Positions 8,264 through 16,700 of a stretch of DNA of 64,000 bases are shown piece after piece. The stretch comes from Thalassospira profundimaris. Lineage in GTDB: Bacteria; Pseudomonadota; Alphaproteobacteria; Rhodospirillales; Thalassospiraceae. The stretch is taken from NCBI RefSeq assembly GCF_003326675.1, contig NZ_JPWF01000011.1, forward strand, positions 62,001 to 126,000. The letters are read 5' to 3'. The notes beneath the pieces are model-generated. The model ran no database searches, was not told the origin of the DNA, and was given only the letters and a program-made list of their open reading frames with translations. Position numbers and translations under genes: made by a program. Numbering within the stretch: position 1 is the first letter of the stretch; the number at the start of each line of letters is the position of its first letter.

Positions 8264-9319
8264 TTATTCCATGTAACGGCTGGCGTTGGCTTTCTCGACT
8301 TCTTCCTTGAACAGGTTCAGAAGTTTTACGCCTTCATCGCCAAGGCTTTCCTGAACGTGTTTGACCACGACCGGCTGGGTTGCCTCTTTGAACTTTTCAC
8401 GGTCTTCAGCCGACAGAGCGGTGATTTCCATTTTGTCTTTCAGACCGGCAAGACCACGATCAGATGCCTCGATCACACGCGAAACGCCACGGCTTGCGAC
8501 AACGCAAGACTGTGCTGCGTAACGGATGATTTTCTGCTGATCCGGGGTCAGGTCATCCCAGAATGCCTTGGACAGCATCATGGTGTAAGGCGAGAACAGG
8601 TGGTTGGTCAGGGTCAGGTAGCCCTGAACTTCGTTGAACTTGGCAAAGGTCACGGTCGGAACCGGGTTCATCTGACCATCGATCACGCCCGTCTGAAGAC
8701 CGGCATACACTTCACCCCAGGCCATCGGATATGCTTCGGCGCCAAGTGCCTGCATGATTTTCTGATGGGACGGCAGCGACATGGTACGAACACGAATGCC
8801 TTTGAAATCTTCAAGGGTGGCAATTGCGTGCTTGGAGTTGGTCACAGCAAAGAACCCGCCGGTATCCGGGAAGCCGAGAACCTTAACATCACCCAGCGTA
8901 CCTTCGATGTCGGATGCAAGGGCGGTGCCGAACGGGCCGTCAAACACGTCATAGGTCGACGCGTTGCTGTCGAATGCGAATGCAAGGTTCAGAACGTCGA
9001 TACGCGGATAGTAGGATGCCAGCGCACCGGTCGAGGTCAGGGTGCCCTGGATCAGACCATCACGCACCATCTGGACATGCTCGGCAGCCGAGCCAAGCTG
9101 GTTGGACGGATAAACCTCAACCTTGATTTCACCATTGGTGTCGGCTTCGACAATGTTGGCGAAAACCGCGGTGCAGGCATGTGCCGGGTTTTCGAACGGG
9201 TCCATTTTGTTATCGTGTGCGAATTTCAGGACTTTGGCCTCGGCAAACGCCATTGACGTGCTGCCCATCAGCATCGCAGTTGCCAGGGCGGCGGCGCCCA
9301 AACGCTTAACGGTTTTCAT
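8264..9319 (-). CDS. dctP: TRAP transporter solute-binding protein, DctP family
   Basis: A periplasmic binding protein of 351 residues. It has a clear Sec signal (MKTVKRLGAAALATAMLM... cleaved after SMAFA), then the DctP fold, including GIRVRTM, where the conserved Arg usually salt-bridges the substrate carboxylate. The ATG at 9319 is set by AGGAGAGG. It follows the dctQ-dctM pair in the leftward operon and is flanked on both sides by stem-loops. Context (RpiR regulator, KdgK-like kinase, PLP enzyme) suggests a sugar acid or amino sugar acid, but the ligand is not readable. Confidence 0.93.
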   Translation of the reverse strand: MKTVKRLGAAALATAMLMGSTSMAFAEAKVLKFAHDNKMDPFENPAHACTAVFANIVEADTNGEIKVEVYPSNQLGSAAEHVQMVRDGLIQGTLTSTGALASYYPRIDVLNLAFAFDSNASTYDVFDGPFGTALASDIEGTLGDVKVLGFPDTGGFFAVTNSKHAIATLEDFKGIRVRTMSLPSHQKIMQALGAEAYPMAWGEVYAGLQTGVIDGQMNPVPTVTFAKFNEVQGYLTLTNHLFSPYTMMLSKAFWDDLTPDQQKIIRYAAQSCVVASRGVSRVIEASDRGLAGLKDKMEITALSAEDREKFKEATQPVVVKHVQESLGDEGVKLLNLFKEEVEKANASRYME

Positions 9320-9375
9320 GATTACCTCTCCTTGATGAAACGACTTTATGGTGTCCGGCATTTATTTTGATGCGT

Positions 9376-9399
9376 GCCCCGGCCCGGACTGACCGGGGC
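9376..9399. other. Intercistronic stem-loop between dctM and dctP
   Basis: A 7-bp GC stem GCCCCGG / CCGGGGC with a 10-base loop lies in the 98-base gap between dctM and dctP and has no following T-run. It may be an mRNA processing or protection element that lets the binding-protein message accumulate. Confidence 0.5.
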
Positions 9400-9417
9400 T
9401 GTCTTAAACCCGCTGGC

Positions 9418-10698
9418 CTAGCGGAAACCAAGCAATCTCGGTATCGCCAGCGCAAGATCGGACCAGAAGGCAAACAGGAACAGCACGCCCAGTTCGGCCA
9501 ACAGGAACGGCCAAAGTTGTGCTGCAATTTTTTCAAGTTTCTCGCCTGTCACCGATGACAGCACGAACAGACAAGCCCCGACAGGCGGCGTCATCAGCGA
9601 GATATTGAGTGCAAGAACAAAGATGATCCCCGCATGGATAGGGTCCATCCCGATCTGAACGGTCAGCGGCACCAGAACCGGGGCCAGAATGATCAGGATG
9701 GCGTTGATATCCATCACCATACCGATCATCAAAAGCAGACCGACGATCATGAAAATCACGATATAGGGGTTCTCGGACACGCCCAGAACAAGGCTTGCGA
9801 CTTCTTGCGGGATACGGTTGAAACTCAGCCACCAGCCAAGGATCGACGCAAAGGCAATGATCACAAAGATCACGCCGGTCACACGTGCCGTCCGCACCAG
9901 CATTTTAAAGAAATCGGCAAAGCTGAGTGCGCGATAGATGAACACACCGATAAACAGCGCATAGCCAACGGCAACCGATGCTGCCTCGGTCGGGGTGACA
10001 ATCCCGCCCAGGATGCCGCCCAGAATGATCAGGGGCATGATAAGGGCCGTGATCGATGATTTGAAAATCTGCCAGATTTCCAGAAGCGACGCCCGGCGTT
10101 CATTTTTCGGCAGGTTCTTGGACCGCGCGGTAACCGCAATCACCGTCATGCAGATCAGACAGATCATAAGGCCAGGCAAGATGCCCGCGGCAAACAGACC
10201 GCCAATCGAAACCCCCATCAGCGATCCATAAACCACCATCAAACCCGACGGCGGAATGGTCGGGCCGATGATCGATCCGGCCGCCGTCACCGCACAGGCA
10301 TAGTCACGGCGATATCCGCGCTCGACCATCGCAGGAACAAGGGTTTTGCCGAATGCGGCCGCATCAGCCGTCGCCGCCCCGGTCAATCCGGCAAAGAACA
10401 CCGATGCCAGCATATTGGTGTGCGCAAGACCGCCGCGCATATGGCCAACAAGGGCCTGGGCGAATTTGACCAGTCGGCTGGTAATGCCGATATGGTTCAT
10501 GATTTCGCCCGCCAGAATAAAGAACGGCATGGCAAGGAACGGGAAAACGTTCAGGCCGTTAAACACCTTGCTTGGGCCCTGGGACAGGAACATCCCCCCA
10601 CCCATGTCAAACAGTCCAACGACACCTGCCACGCCAAGGGCGAAGCCGATCGGCATCCCCAAAACCATCAGAACAACAAAGATAATGGCGACGATCAT
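9418..10698 (-). CDS. dctM: TRAP transporter large permease, DctM family
   Basis: An inner-membrane protein of 426 residues with about twelve hydrophobic segments and family landmarks such as FFILAGEIMNHIGI, AGSIIGPTIPPSG near residue 140 and ALNISLMTPPVG near 355. It is the Na+-driven transport subunit and works with the dctQ and dctP products. Its ATG overlaps the dctQ stop by 4 bases (ATGA). Confidence 0.94.
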   Translation of the reverse strand: MIVAIIFVVLMVLGMPIGFALGVAGVVGLFDMGGGMFLSQGPSKVFNGLNVFPFLAMPFFILAGEIMNHIGITSRLVKFAQALVGHMRGGLAHTNMLASVFFAGLTGAATADAAAFGKTLVPAMVERGYRRDYACAVTAAGSIIGPTIPPSGLMVVYGSLMGVSIGGLFAAGILPGLMICLICMTVIAVTARSKNLPKNERRASLLEIWQIFKSSITALIMPLIILGGILGGIVTPTEAASVAVGYALFIGVFIYRALSFADFFKMLVRTARVTGVIFVIIAFASILGWWLSFNRIPQEVASLVLGVSENPYIVIFMIVGLLLMIGMVMDINAILIILAPVLVPLTVQIGMDPIHAGIIFVLALNISLMTPPVGACLFVLSSVTGEKLEKIAAQLWPFLLAELGVLFLFAFWSDLALAIPRLLGFR

Positions 10699-11216
10699 TC
10701 TGCGCCCTCCGCAAGATCAACCGGGATGAAACGGCCCTGATCACGCAAGGCAACAAGAAGAAGCTGGATGGCGGCCAAAAGTGCCGAAACCGGCACCGCG
10801 GCATAGGGAAGTGCGAGTGACATGCCAAAAATCATGGCCTGTCGGCGCATCCCGCCTTCGGCAAAGTCAAATCCGTAAATCGCCAGATACAGGAACGCGG
10901 CAAGGGCGATCAGATCGACCAGAAACAGAATGGTGCGCTGGATCGGCATCGGCAGACTCAGAACAAACATGCCAATCCCGATATGTTCACGCCGCGCAAT
11001 CCCGGCCGAAATCGCAAGCAACGCCGACCAGATCATCAGATAGCGGGCAAGTTCTTCGGGCCAGGGCAATTGCCAATGGAAAATGTATCGATCAACAACC
11101 CCAAGCCACACGTCCAGAACCAGAACAAGCATCAGAACCGCAATAACGCGTTCGACACCCCAGTTCAGGCCAAAGCTTAATTTCGCTGCAATGGTTTCAA
11201 TACGGCGTAGTGCCAT
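10695..11216 (-). CDS. dctQ: TRAP transporter small permease, DctQ family
   Basis: An inner-membrane protein of 173 residues with four hydrophobic segments and the DctQ signature LPWPEELARYLMIWSALL near residues 50-67. The ATG at 11216 (MALRRIE) is used; GGAG stands 12 bases upstream, and a TTG nine bases earlier is also possible. It is the first gene of the leftward unit dctQ-dctM-dctP-M81-PLP enzyme. The promoter region upstream carries three copies of a 15-bp dyad. Confidence 0.9.
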   Translation of the reverse strand: MALRRIETIAAKLSFGLNWGVERVIAVLMLVLVLDVWLGVVDRYIFHWQLPWPEELARYLMIWSALLAISAGIARREHIGIGMFVLSLPMPIQRTILFLVDLIALAAFLYLAIYGFDFAEGGMRRQAMIFGMSLALPYAAVPVSALLAAIQLLLVALRDQGRFIPVDLAEGAE

Positions 11217-11248
11217 CGTCGCCAAATTCTCCGCTGATGAATCTTTTG

Positions 11249-11263
11249 TGTAATTTTTCTACA
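11249..11263. promoter_or_regulatory. RpiR/HexR-like operator, copy 1
   Basis: TGTAATTTTTCTACA: half-sites TGTAA and CTACA with a 5-base spacer. This is the copy nearest dctQ and the first of three in the 205-bp divergent promoter region. It resembles the TGTAAT-(A/T)-rich-ATTACA sites recalled for HexR/RpiR regulators. Confidence 0.7.
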
Positions 11264-11278
11264 TCCTGAGTTCTATTT

Positions 11279-11293
11279 TGTAGCTTGTCTACA
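11279..11293. promoter_or_regulatory. RpiR/HexR-like operator, copy 2
   Basis: TGTAGCTTGTCTACA: perfect 5-bp arms TGTAG / CTACA with a 5-base spacer. It lies 30 bp (about three helical turns) from copy 1, which fits cooperative binding on one DNA face. Confidence 0.75.
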
Positions 11294-11309
11294 TATTTTT
11301 CACATGGTT

Positions 11310-11339
11310 TTGACATTTTTTCGGCTATTGACCTAATAA
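11310..11339 (+). promoter_or_regulatory. Sigma-70-like promoter for ridA-rpiR-kdgK
   Basis: TTGACA at 11310-11315 and TAATAA at 11334-11339 are separated by 18 bases. The predicted start near 11346 lies just before operator copy 3, which suits repression by roadblock or occlusion. Confidence 0.55.
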
Positions 11340-11352
11340 TGAAACTCATTTA

Positions 11353-11367
11353 GGTAGTTAAACTACA
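11353..11367. promoter_or_regulatory. RpiR/HexR-like operator, copy 3
   Basis: GGTAGTTAAACTACA has the same 5-5-5 architecture as copies 1 and 2, with one mismatch in the left arm. It sits between the predicted promoter and the start of the second ridA. Confidence 0.7.
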
Positions 11368-11421
11368 TTTTCAAATGGATGTATTTTGATCTGAACTACA
11401 AACCAAAACAGGGAGTTTTCC

Positions 11422-11811
11422 ATGTCGATCAAACATTTTGGCAACGAACGCAGCGGTGCTGGCGGACAGAAATTGCCGTTTTCTCCGGCCGTTCGCGCAG
11501 GCGACTACGTCTATATTTCCGGTCAGGTTGCCATGAAGGAAAATGGTGAAATCGCCTATGGCGGCATCGAAGACCAGACCCGTCTGACCATGGAAAATGT
11601 CAAAGCGGCCCTGGCCCTTGCCGACTGCACGCTTGACGATGTTTTCAAAATCAATGTCTGGCTGGCCGACACCCGCGACTTCTGGACCTTTAACCGTGTC
11701 TATGCCGAATTCTTCCCGAACGAGCGCCCTGCACGTTCCACGGTACAGTCCCAGATGATGGTTGACGCCAAGATTGAAATTGAAGCTATCGCCTACAAGC
11801 CGGAAAAGTGA
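11422..11811 (+). CDS. RidA family protein
   Basis: A protein of 129 residues with the RidA fold features VYISGQVAMKENG and the C-terminal segment ERPARSTVQSQMMVDAKIEIE, where Arg in PARS is the usual carboxylate-binding residue. It follows a GGGAG site. It is the first gene of the rightward unit with rpiR and the kinase, opposite a PLP dehydratase-like gene. A role in clearing the enamine or imine released by that enzyme is the natural inference. It diverges clearly from the other RidA at 126. Confidence 0.92.
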   Translation: MSIKHFGNERSGAGGQKLPFSPAVRAGDYVYISGQVAMKENGEIAYGGIEDQTRLTMENVKAALALADCTLDDVFKINVWLADTRDFWTFNRVYAEFFPNERPARSTVQSQMMVDAKIEIEAIAYKPEK

Positions 11812-11891
11812 TACTTCCCAAAGGGGTGCCATTTGCGGCGAACGTATGTGGCCCCCCTGCCCGTCCTTGAAAACAGAACCGGACCAGTGTG

Positions 11892-12776
11892 ATGCAACCG
11901 ACCGCCGACATCATCAGCCTGCTGCGCAGCCAGTCGGGAAGCTTTCCCAACCGGGAACAGCTGGTGGCCGATTATGTCAGCGAAAATCTGGAAGCGGTCA
12001 CCACCATTGCCCTTTCCGATCTGGCCAACAATGTCGGGGTCAGTGAACCAACCGTCATCCGGTTTTGCCGGACACTGGGATGTGACGGGTTTCGTGATTT
12101 CAAAATGCGTCTGGCGCAAAACCTTGCGGTCAGTATGCAGTATCTGACATCCGAGGATATCTCGGATGACACGACTGCCGCGGACGTACTTTCAAGTCAC
12201 GTTCTTGGTGTGATCATTGAGAACCTGCGCCTGCTGCGTGATCAGATTTCATCGCAACAGATTGATCAGGCCGCGGATATTCTGGTCAAGGCCCGACAAA
12301 TTGCGTTTTTTGGCGTCGGGGGTGGATCAACCACTGTGGCCTTTGATGCCGCCAACCGTTTCTTCCGGCTTGGCATTCCCGCACAATCGCAAAGTGACGG
12401 CTATTTGCAGCGTATGCTGTCATCAACCCTTGGCCCGGAAGACGTGGTTTTCGCCATTTCAACCAGCGGCCGCCCGGTTGAGCTGATCCATTCCGCCGCC
12501 ATTGCGCGCCAATATGGCGCCAAGGTCATATCATTGACCAACCCCGACAGCCCGCTTGCTGCGGAAAGTGATCTGGTGATCGGAATTGAAATGCCCGAAA
12601 ACCCGGACATCTACAAACCGACGGCCACCCGCCATGCATTTCTGGCCACCATTGACGTCATTGCAACCGCTGTTGCACGACGGATGCCCCATCAGGCCAA
12701 AGAAAAGCTGCGCCGGATCAGATCTTCGCTTATGACTGTCAATTCGCCGACCGGTCGTCAGCCGATTGGCGATTAA
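11892..12776 (+). CDS. MurR/RpiR family transcriptional regulator (HTH_6-SIS)
   Basis: A protein of 294 residues. It has an N-terminal RpiR-type helix-turn-helix near residues 35-65 (ALSDLANNVGVSEPTVIRFCR), then a SIS domain from about 120 with the sugar-phosphate loops FFGVGGGSTTVA and FAISTSGRPVELIH. SIS regulators sense phosphorylated sugars, here plausibly 2-keto-3-deoxygluconate-6-phosphate from the adjacent kinase. The ATG at 11892 is preceded directly by GTG, and either may start. The three dyads at 11249-11367 are its likely targets. Confidence 0.92.
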   Translation: MQPTADIISLLRSQSGSFPNREQLVADYVSENLEAVTTIALSDLANNVGVSEPTVIRFCRTLGCDGFRDFKMRLAQNLAVSMQYLTSEDISDDTTAADVLSSHVLGVIIENLRLLRDQISSQQIDQAADILVKARQIAFFGVGGGSTTVAFDAANRFFRLGIPAQSQSDGYLQRMLSSTLGPEDVVFAISTSGRPVELIHSAAIARQYGAKVISLTNPDSPLAAESDLVIGIEMPENPDIYKPTATRHAFLATIDVIATAVARRMPHQAKEKLRRIRSSLMTVNSPTGRQPIGD

Positions 12777-12824
12777 GACCCATAACGCCACCCTTCTGAT
12801 TTCTTCCCCATAAAGGTTACCCCG

Positions 12825-13775
12825 ATGCCCCAGATCGCATTTATCGGCGAATGTATGCTTGAACTTTCCGGTGCCCTGCCCGGACATGTATTTGGTGCTG
12901 CAAAGCTTGGCTTTGCCGGGGATACGCTGAATGCGGCGACCTATATGGCCCGAACCACCCGTCTGATTGATCCCGATGCCGGACAAAGCGCATCCTACAT
13001 CACCGCCCTTGGTACGGATGCCTATAGCAACGCGATGCTGACGGCCTGGCAGGAAGACGGGATCAATACCGTTCTGGTGCGCCAGATCAATGGCGCCTTG
13101 CCCGGCCTTTACACCATTCAGACCGATGCCGACGGTGAACGAAGCTTTTCCTATTGGCGCGATCAGGCCGCAGCCAAACAGGTTCTGGGCGGTGATCACG
13201 CGGCAAAGATCCGCGCCGCATTCGCGCAGTTTGACGGGTTTTACCTGTCGGGTATCAGTCTTGCAATCCTATCCCCCGAAGACCGTCAGAACATGATCAA
13301 ACTTGCTGCCGAATATGCAGATCAGGGCGGCAAGGTTTACTTTGATACCAACCATCGTCCGCGCCTGTGGTCCGATGATCAAACCGCCATCGACATCTAT
13401 CAGGCAATTGCCCCTTATTGCGATACGGTGCTGCCGACCTTTGACGATGACGCGGCCCTGTTTGGCGACAAGACCGCACAGGAAACCGGCCAGCGCTGGC
13501 TTGATGCAGGCGTGCGCGAAGTCATCGTCAAATCAGGGGGCGAGCCGACCTATTGGTGCGACAAGGATGGTCAGTCGGGTTTTGTCACCCCGCCCGTAAT
13601 TACCGACATCGTCGACACCACATCGGCCGGTGATTCGTTTAACGGTGCGTTTCTGGCCGCACGGTCGCATGGCAAACGCGTCGAAGACGCCATTGCCGTT
13701 GCCCAGAAAGTCGCAGGCCGGGTCATTTGCCGTCATGGCGCACTTGTCGATATCAGTGACCTAAAACTCGGCTGA
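12825..13775 (+). CDS. kdgK: PfkB-family carbohydrate kinase, 2-keto-3-deoxygluconate-kinase-like
   Basis: A ribokinase/PfkB kinase of 316 residues. It opens with IAFIGECMLELSG (GE-x-M/L-x-E is typical of KdgK) and has the ATP/anion-hole signature DTTSAGDSFNGAF near residues 262-274 with Asp as catalytic base. KdgK phosphorylates 2-keto-3-deoxygluconate at C6 for Entner-Doudoroff cleavage. Its place behind ridA and rpiR, facing a PLP dehydratase, supports a route from an amino sugar acid to KDG. No KDPG aldolase is in the window. Only 7 bases separate it from the convergent tamB. Confidence 0.85.
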   Translation: MPQIAFIGECMLELSGALPGHVFGAAKLGFAGDTLNAATYMARTTRLIDPDAGQSASYITALGTDAYSNAMLTAWQEDGINTVLVRQINGALPGLYTIQTDADGERSFSYWRDQAAAKQVLGGDHAAKIRAAFAQFDGFYLSGISLAILSPEDRQNMIKLAAEYADQGGKVYFDTNHRPRLWSDDQTAIDIYQAIAPYCDTVLPTFDDDAALFGDKTAQETGQRWLDAGVREVIVKSGGEPTYWCDKDGQSGFVTPPVITDIVDTTSAGDSFNGAFLAARSHGKRVEDAIAVAQKVAGRVICRHGALVDISDLKLG

Positions 13776-13782
13776 TACCCGC

Positions 13783-16700
13783 CTAATAATCCAGTCGGTA
13801 CTGAACCCCGGCCTTGCTGTCGATTTCGGTGGTTTCACTGGTCACGCTGATATTCGGCGTGACTTCGATTTCAACCTCGACCCCGCTGGACCCGGGGCTT
13901 GATCCGGCTTTGGTACCGACATAAACCCCGTCGGCAAGGTATTTGCCAACCTTGACCTCTGGCCCGTTTTCACCGCCGCCGACCTGAAGCACATCTGCAC
14001 CGATAAAGCGGCGAACACTGCCCACGATATCGAGTCCCCCACCGCCGCCTGACAATTCGTTTACGGCACTGGCAAGCTGCACGGCCTCAACCGCGCTTAG
14101 GCTGCCTTGGGATTTGCCAAACAGCACCTGCGACAGGATTTCGTCATCGGGCAAGGACGGGTTTGACGTCAAAACCAGTTCCGGATCACTTGCCGGCCCT
14201 TCGAACCCTGCGGTCACTTCAAGATCGGTCGTCGAATACACCCCTTTGATATCAAGCATCGGATCGGGTGGCGACCCACCGGCAAAGGTGATCTTGGAAT
14301 CCTTGATCACAAAGGTTTTACCAATGATATCAAGCTGTCCGCGCAATGCAGCAAGCTGACCGACAATGATCGGCTCATCCGTGGTGCCGGTAATTTCCAG
14401 CGCCCCGCCCCATTCGGAATCAAGCCCGCGACCACGCACGAACAGGCGTCTGGGAATATCGACTTTGACATCAAGGTTACCCGCAAATCCCCTGTCATTT
14501 TCGGCTTCCTTGCGGGCCTGTTCTTTCTCGGCTTCGCCGGGAAGATTGGCAACATCGATTGTCGGAACCGATTCAGGCAAGGCCAGCGTCAGGTCAACTT
14601 CCCCGCGCTGCACGGTGACAGCGCTTTTGATGTCGGCGCCGTTCTGATTGCCGGTTACGTTGGTGTCGACATCAGCCCAGAACTGCAATTCATCAATCCG
14701 CGACAAGGCAAAATTGCGAAGCTTGGTGCTGACATCATAGGCGGCCTCGCCGCCATCCTTCATCTTCAGATCAATCGACGCATCAAGCGTACCATTACCC
14801 CCATCGGTCGCAGTGATCGACGGGATCGAAAGCCCGTTTTGGTCAAAGTCACCACGAAGGGTCAGATCATCCAAAATCGTGCCGTAGGACAGGTTTTCAT
14901 AATGACCATCCGACAGATCGACATTGCCATTCCAGGCAATATCATCAAGGGTCCCGGCCACATCCAGTTCAAGTTTGATCAAACCGGAAACCAGATGATC
15001 CGGTGCCGGAACATAGGGCCAGAATTCGGCTATTTCGCCATTCATGCGCACCGATGCCGATACTGGTGCCGAAAGATCGGGACTGAAATTCTGCTGCAAC
15101 ACAGAAATCGCAAGCGGCACTGTTCCCTCAGCCGACAGAACCTTGATACCGGCATTCCCAAGCTTGGCCGTTCCGTTCAGTGTACCCTTGGCAAGGCCCA
15201 AATCCAGAACCATCTCGAACGGTTCAAGATTTTTGACCGTCTTGGCCGTAATACCGGTAATGCGGCCTTTGACCTCTGCCGCTGGCAAAGCACCCTTGGT
15301 TTCGCGCAAACTTGCTGTCAGGTTGGCCACACCGGTAAGCCCGTCAAAACCGGCAATCCGTCCCCACGGGCCAAGATCAACCCCGTCAAGGGACACATCG
15401 CCGGCAATTGATTTTTGGCCCGCCTGTTGGGACATGGTGGCAACAAGTTTCCCTGTTCCCACTGCCAAATCTGCATCAAGGCTTTGCGAACCGTTGGCCG
15501 CCATCACGAATTGTAACGGACGATGCAGCGAAATGGCCTGATCACTTAGGGCCAGATCAAGCTTGCTTGCCGTTACAGTGATATCATCACCAAGCCCGAT
15601 ATCGGCCACAAGATCGGCCAACACCGGAACATTTCCTTCATACAGGCCCGAACTGCCAAGCACGACATGAAGGGCATCAAGGCCACCCTGGATATCGAGC
15701 GCAATATCATCAAGCGCGATCGGGGCATAAACGATATCGCGCCCTTTGACATTCGCAGAGATATCCGGGGCATTAAAGGCGTCGCGAACTGTTGCCGACA
15801 GCTCGATATTCTCGATCATTTCCGGATTGCCATCGGCCTCTCCGATAAGGCGCAGGCCATTGGCAAGGGCTGCCAGGGTTACCGTCTGACGGTCTCCATC
15901 GGGAACAAAGGCAACATCGGCACTAAGCGCGCCATTGGAAAAGGGCGCACCGAAATCGCCCAACATCTCGGCATCAAGATTGGAAAGCGCAATTCTGCCT
16001 TTGATTGGTGTTGCATAATCAGGAAGAACAATATCGCCGGAAAGTTTCAGGAAATCACCGCGCAGTGAAATACCAGCCACATGCAAGCCATCATCAGGCA
16101 AACGCACATTCGCCGCCAGGTTATAGGCGTGCTTGCCAAGGGTAAAACGCCCGTTATTGGCCAAGGACAAAACGGCTTGATCAGACCAAGCCATCCGGGT
16201 TGAAAGCGCAACCTTGTCAAAGCGTTGACCACCGGCTTCGACGGTTGGGATGCTCAGATCAAACGTCCCGGCCGGGGCTGCGATATCGCCATCCAGATTG
16301 ATCAGAAGTTTTGCCGGTGCAATTGAAACGCCGATATCTGGCGGCACAGTTCCCGGCGCGACATCAAGATCACCCTTCACCGCCAAATTCCCGAACTCAT
16401 CCGTAATATTGACCGTGACAGGCCCCGTGATCATCGCCGTTTGTAAAGCATCCAGATCGACGGTTAAATCAAGATCAGGCAACAAGGACACCTGCCCGGT
16501 GATCACCGGTGATGCACCGACAATGCGATCAAGATCGGCTATCCCGAAACCGGTTTCAGTCGTTGCAATCTTTACATCGGTTTTCAGGCCATCCGTTGTC
16601 GACCATGTCAGGTTATCAAGCGCAACCGATCCCTGCCCGCCAAGATCAAGACCGGATATCGGCGCAAAGATCGCAAGATCGGCAATTACGGCATTCAATC

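Noticed and set aside
8216..9256. Long rightward open frame of 346 codons
   Set aside because: It lies opposite dctP, whose signal peptide, fold motifs and ribosome site are clear. The antisense frame has no ribosome site and no recognisable domain.
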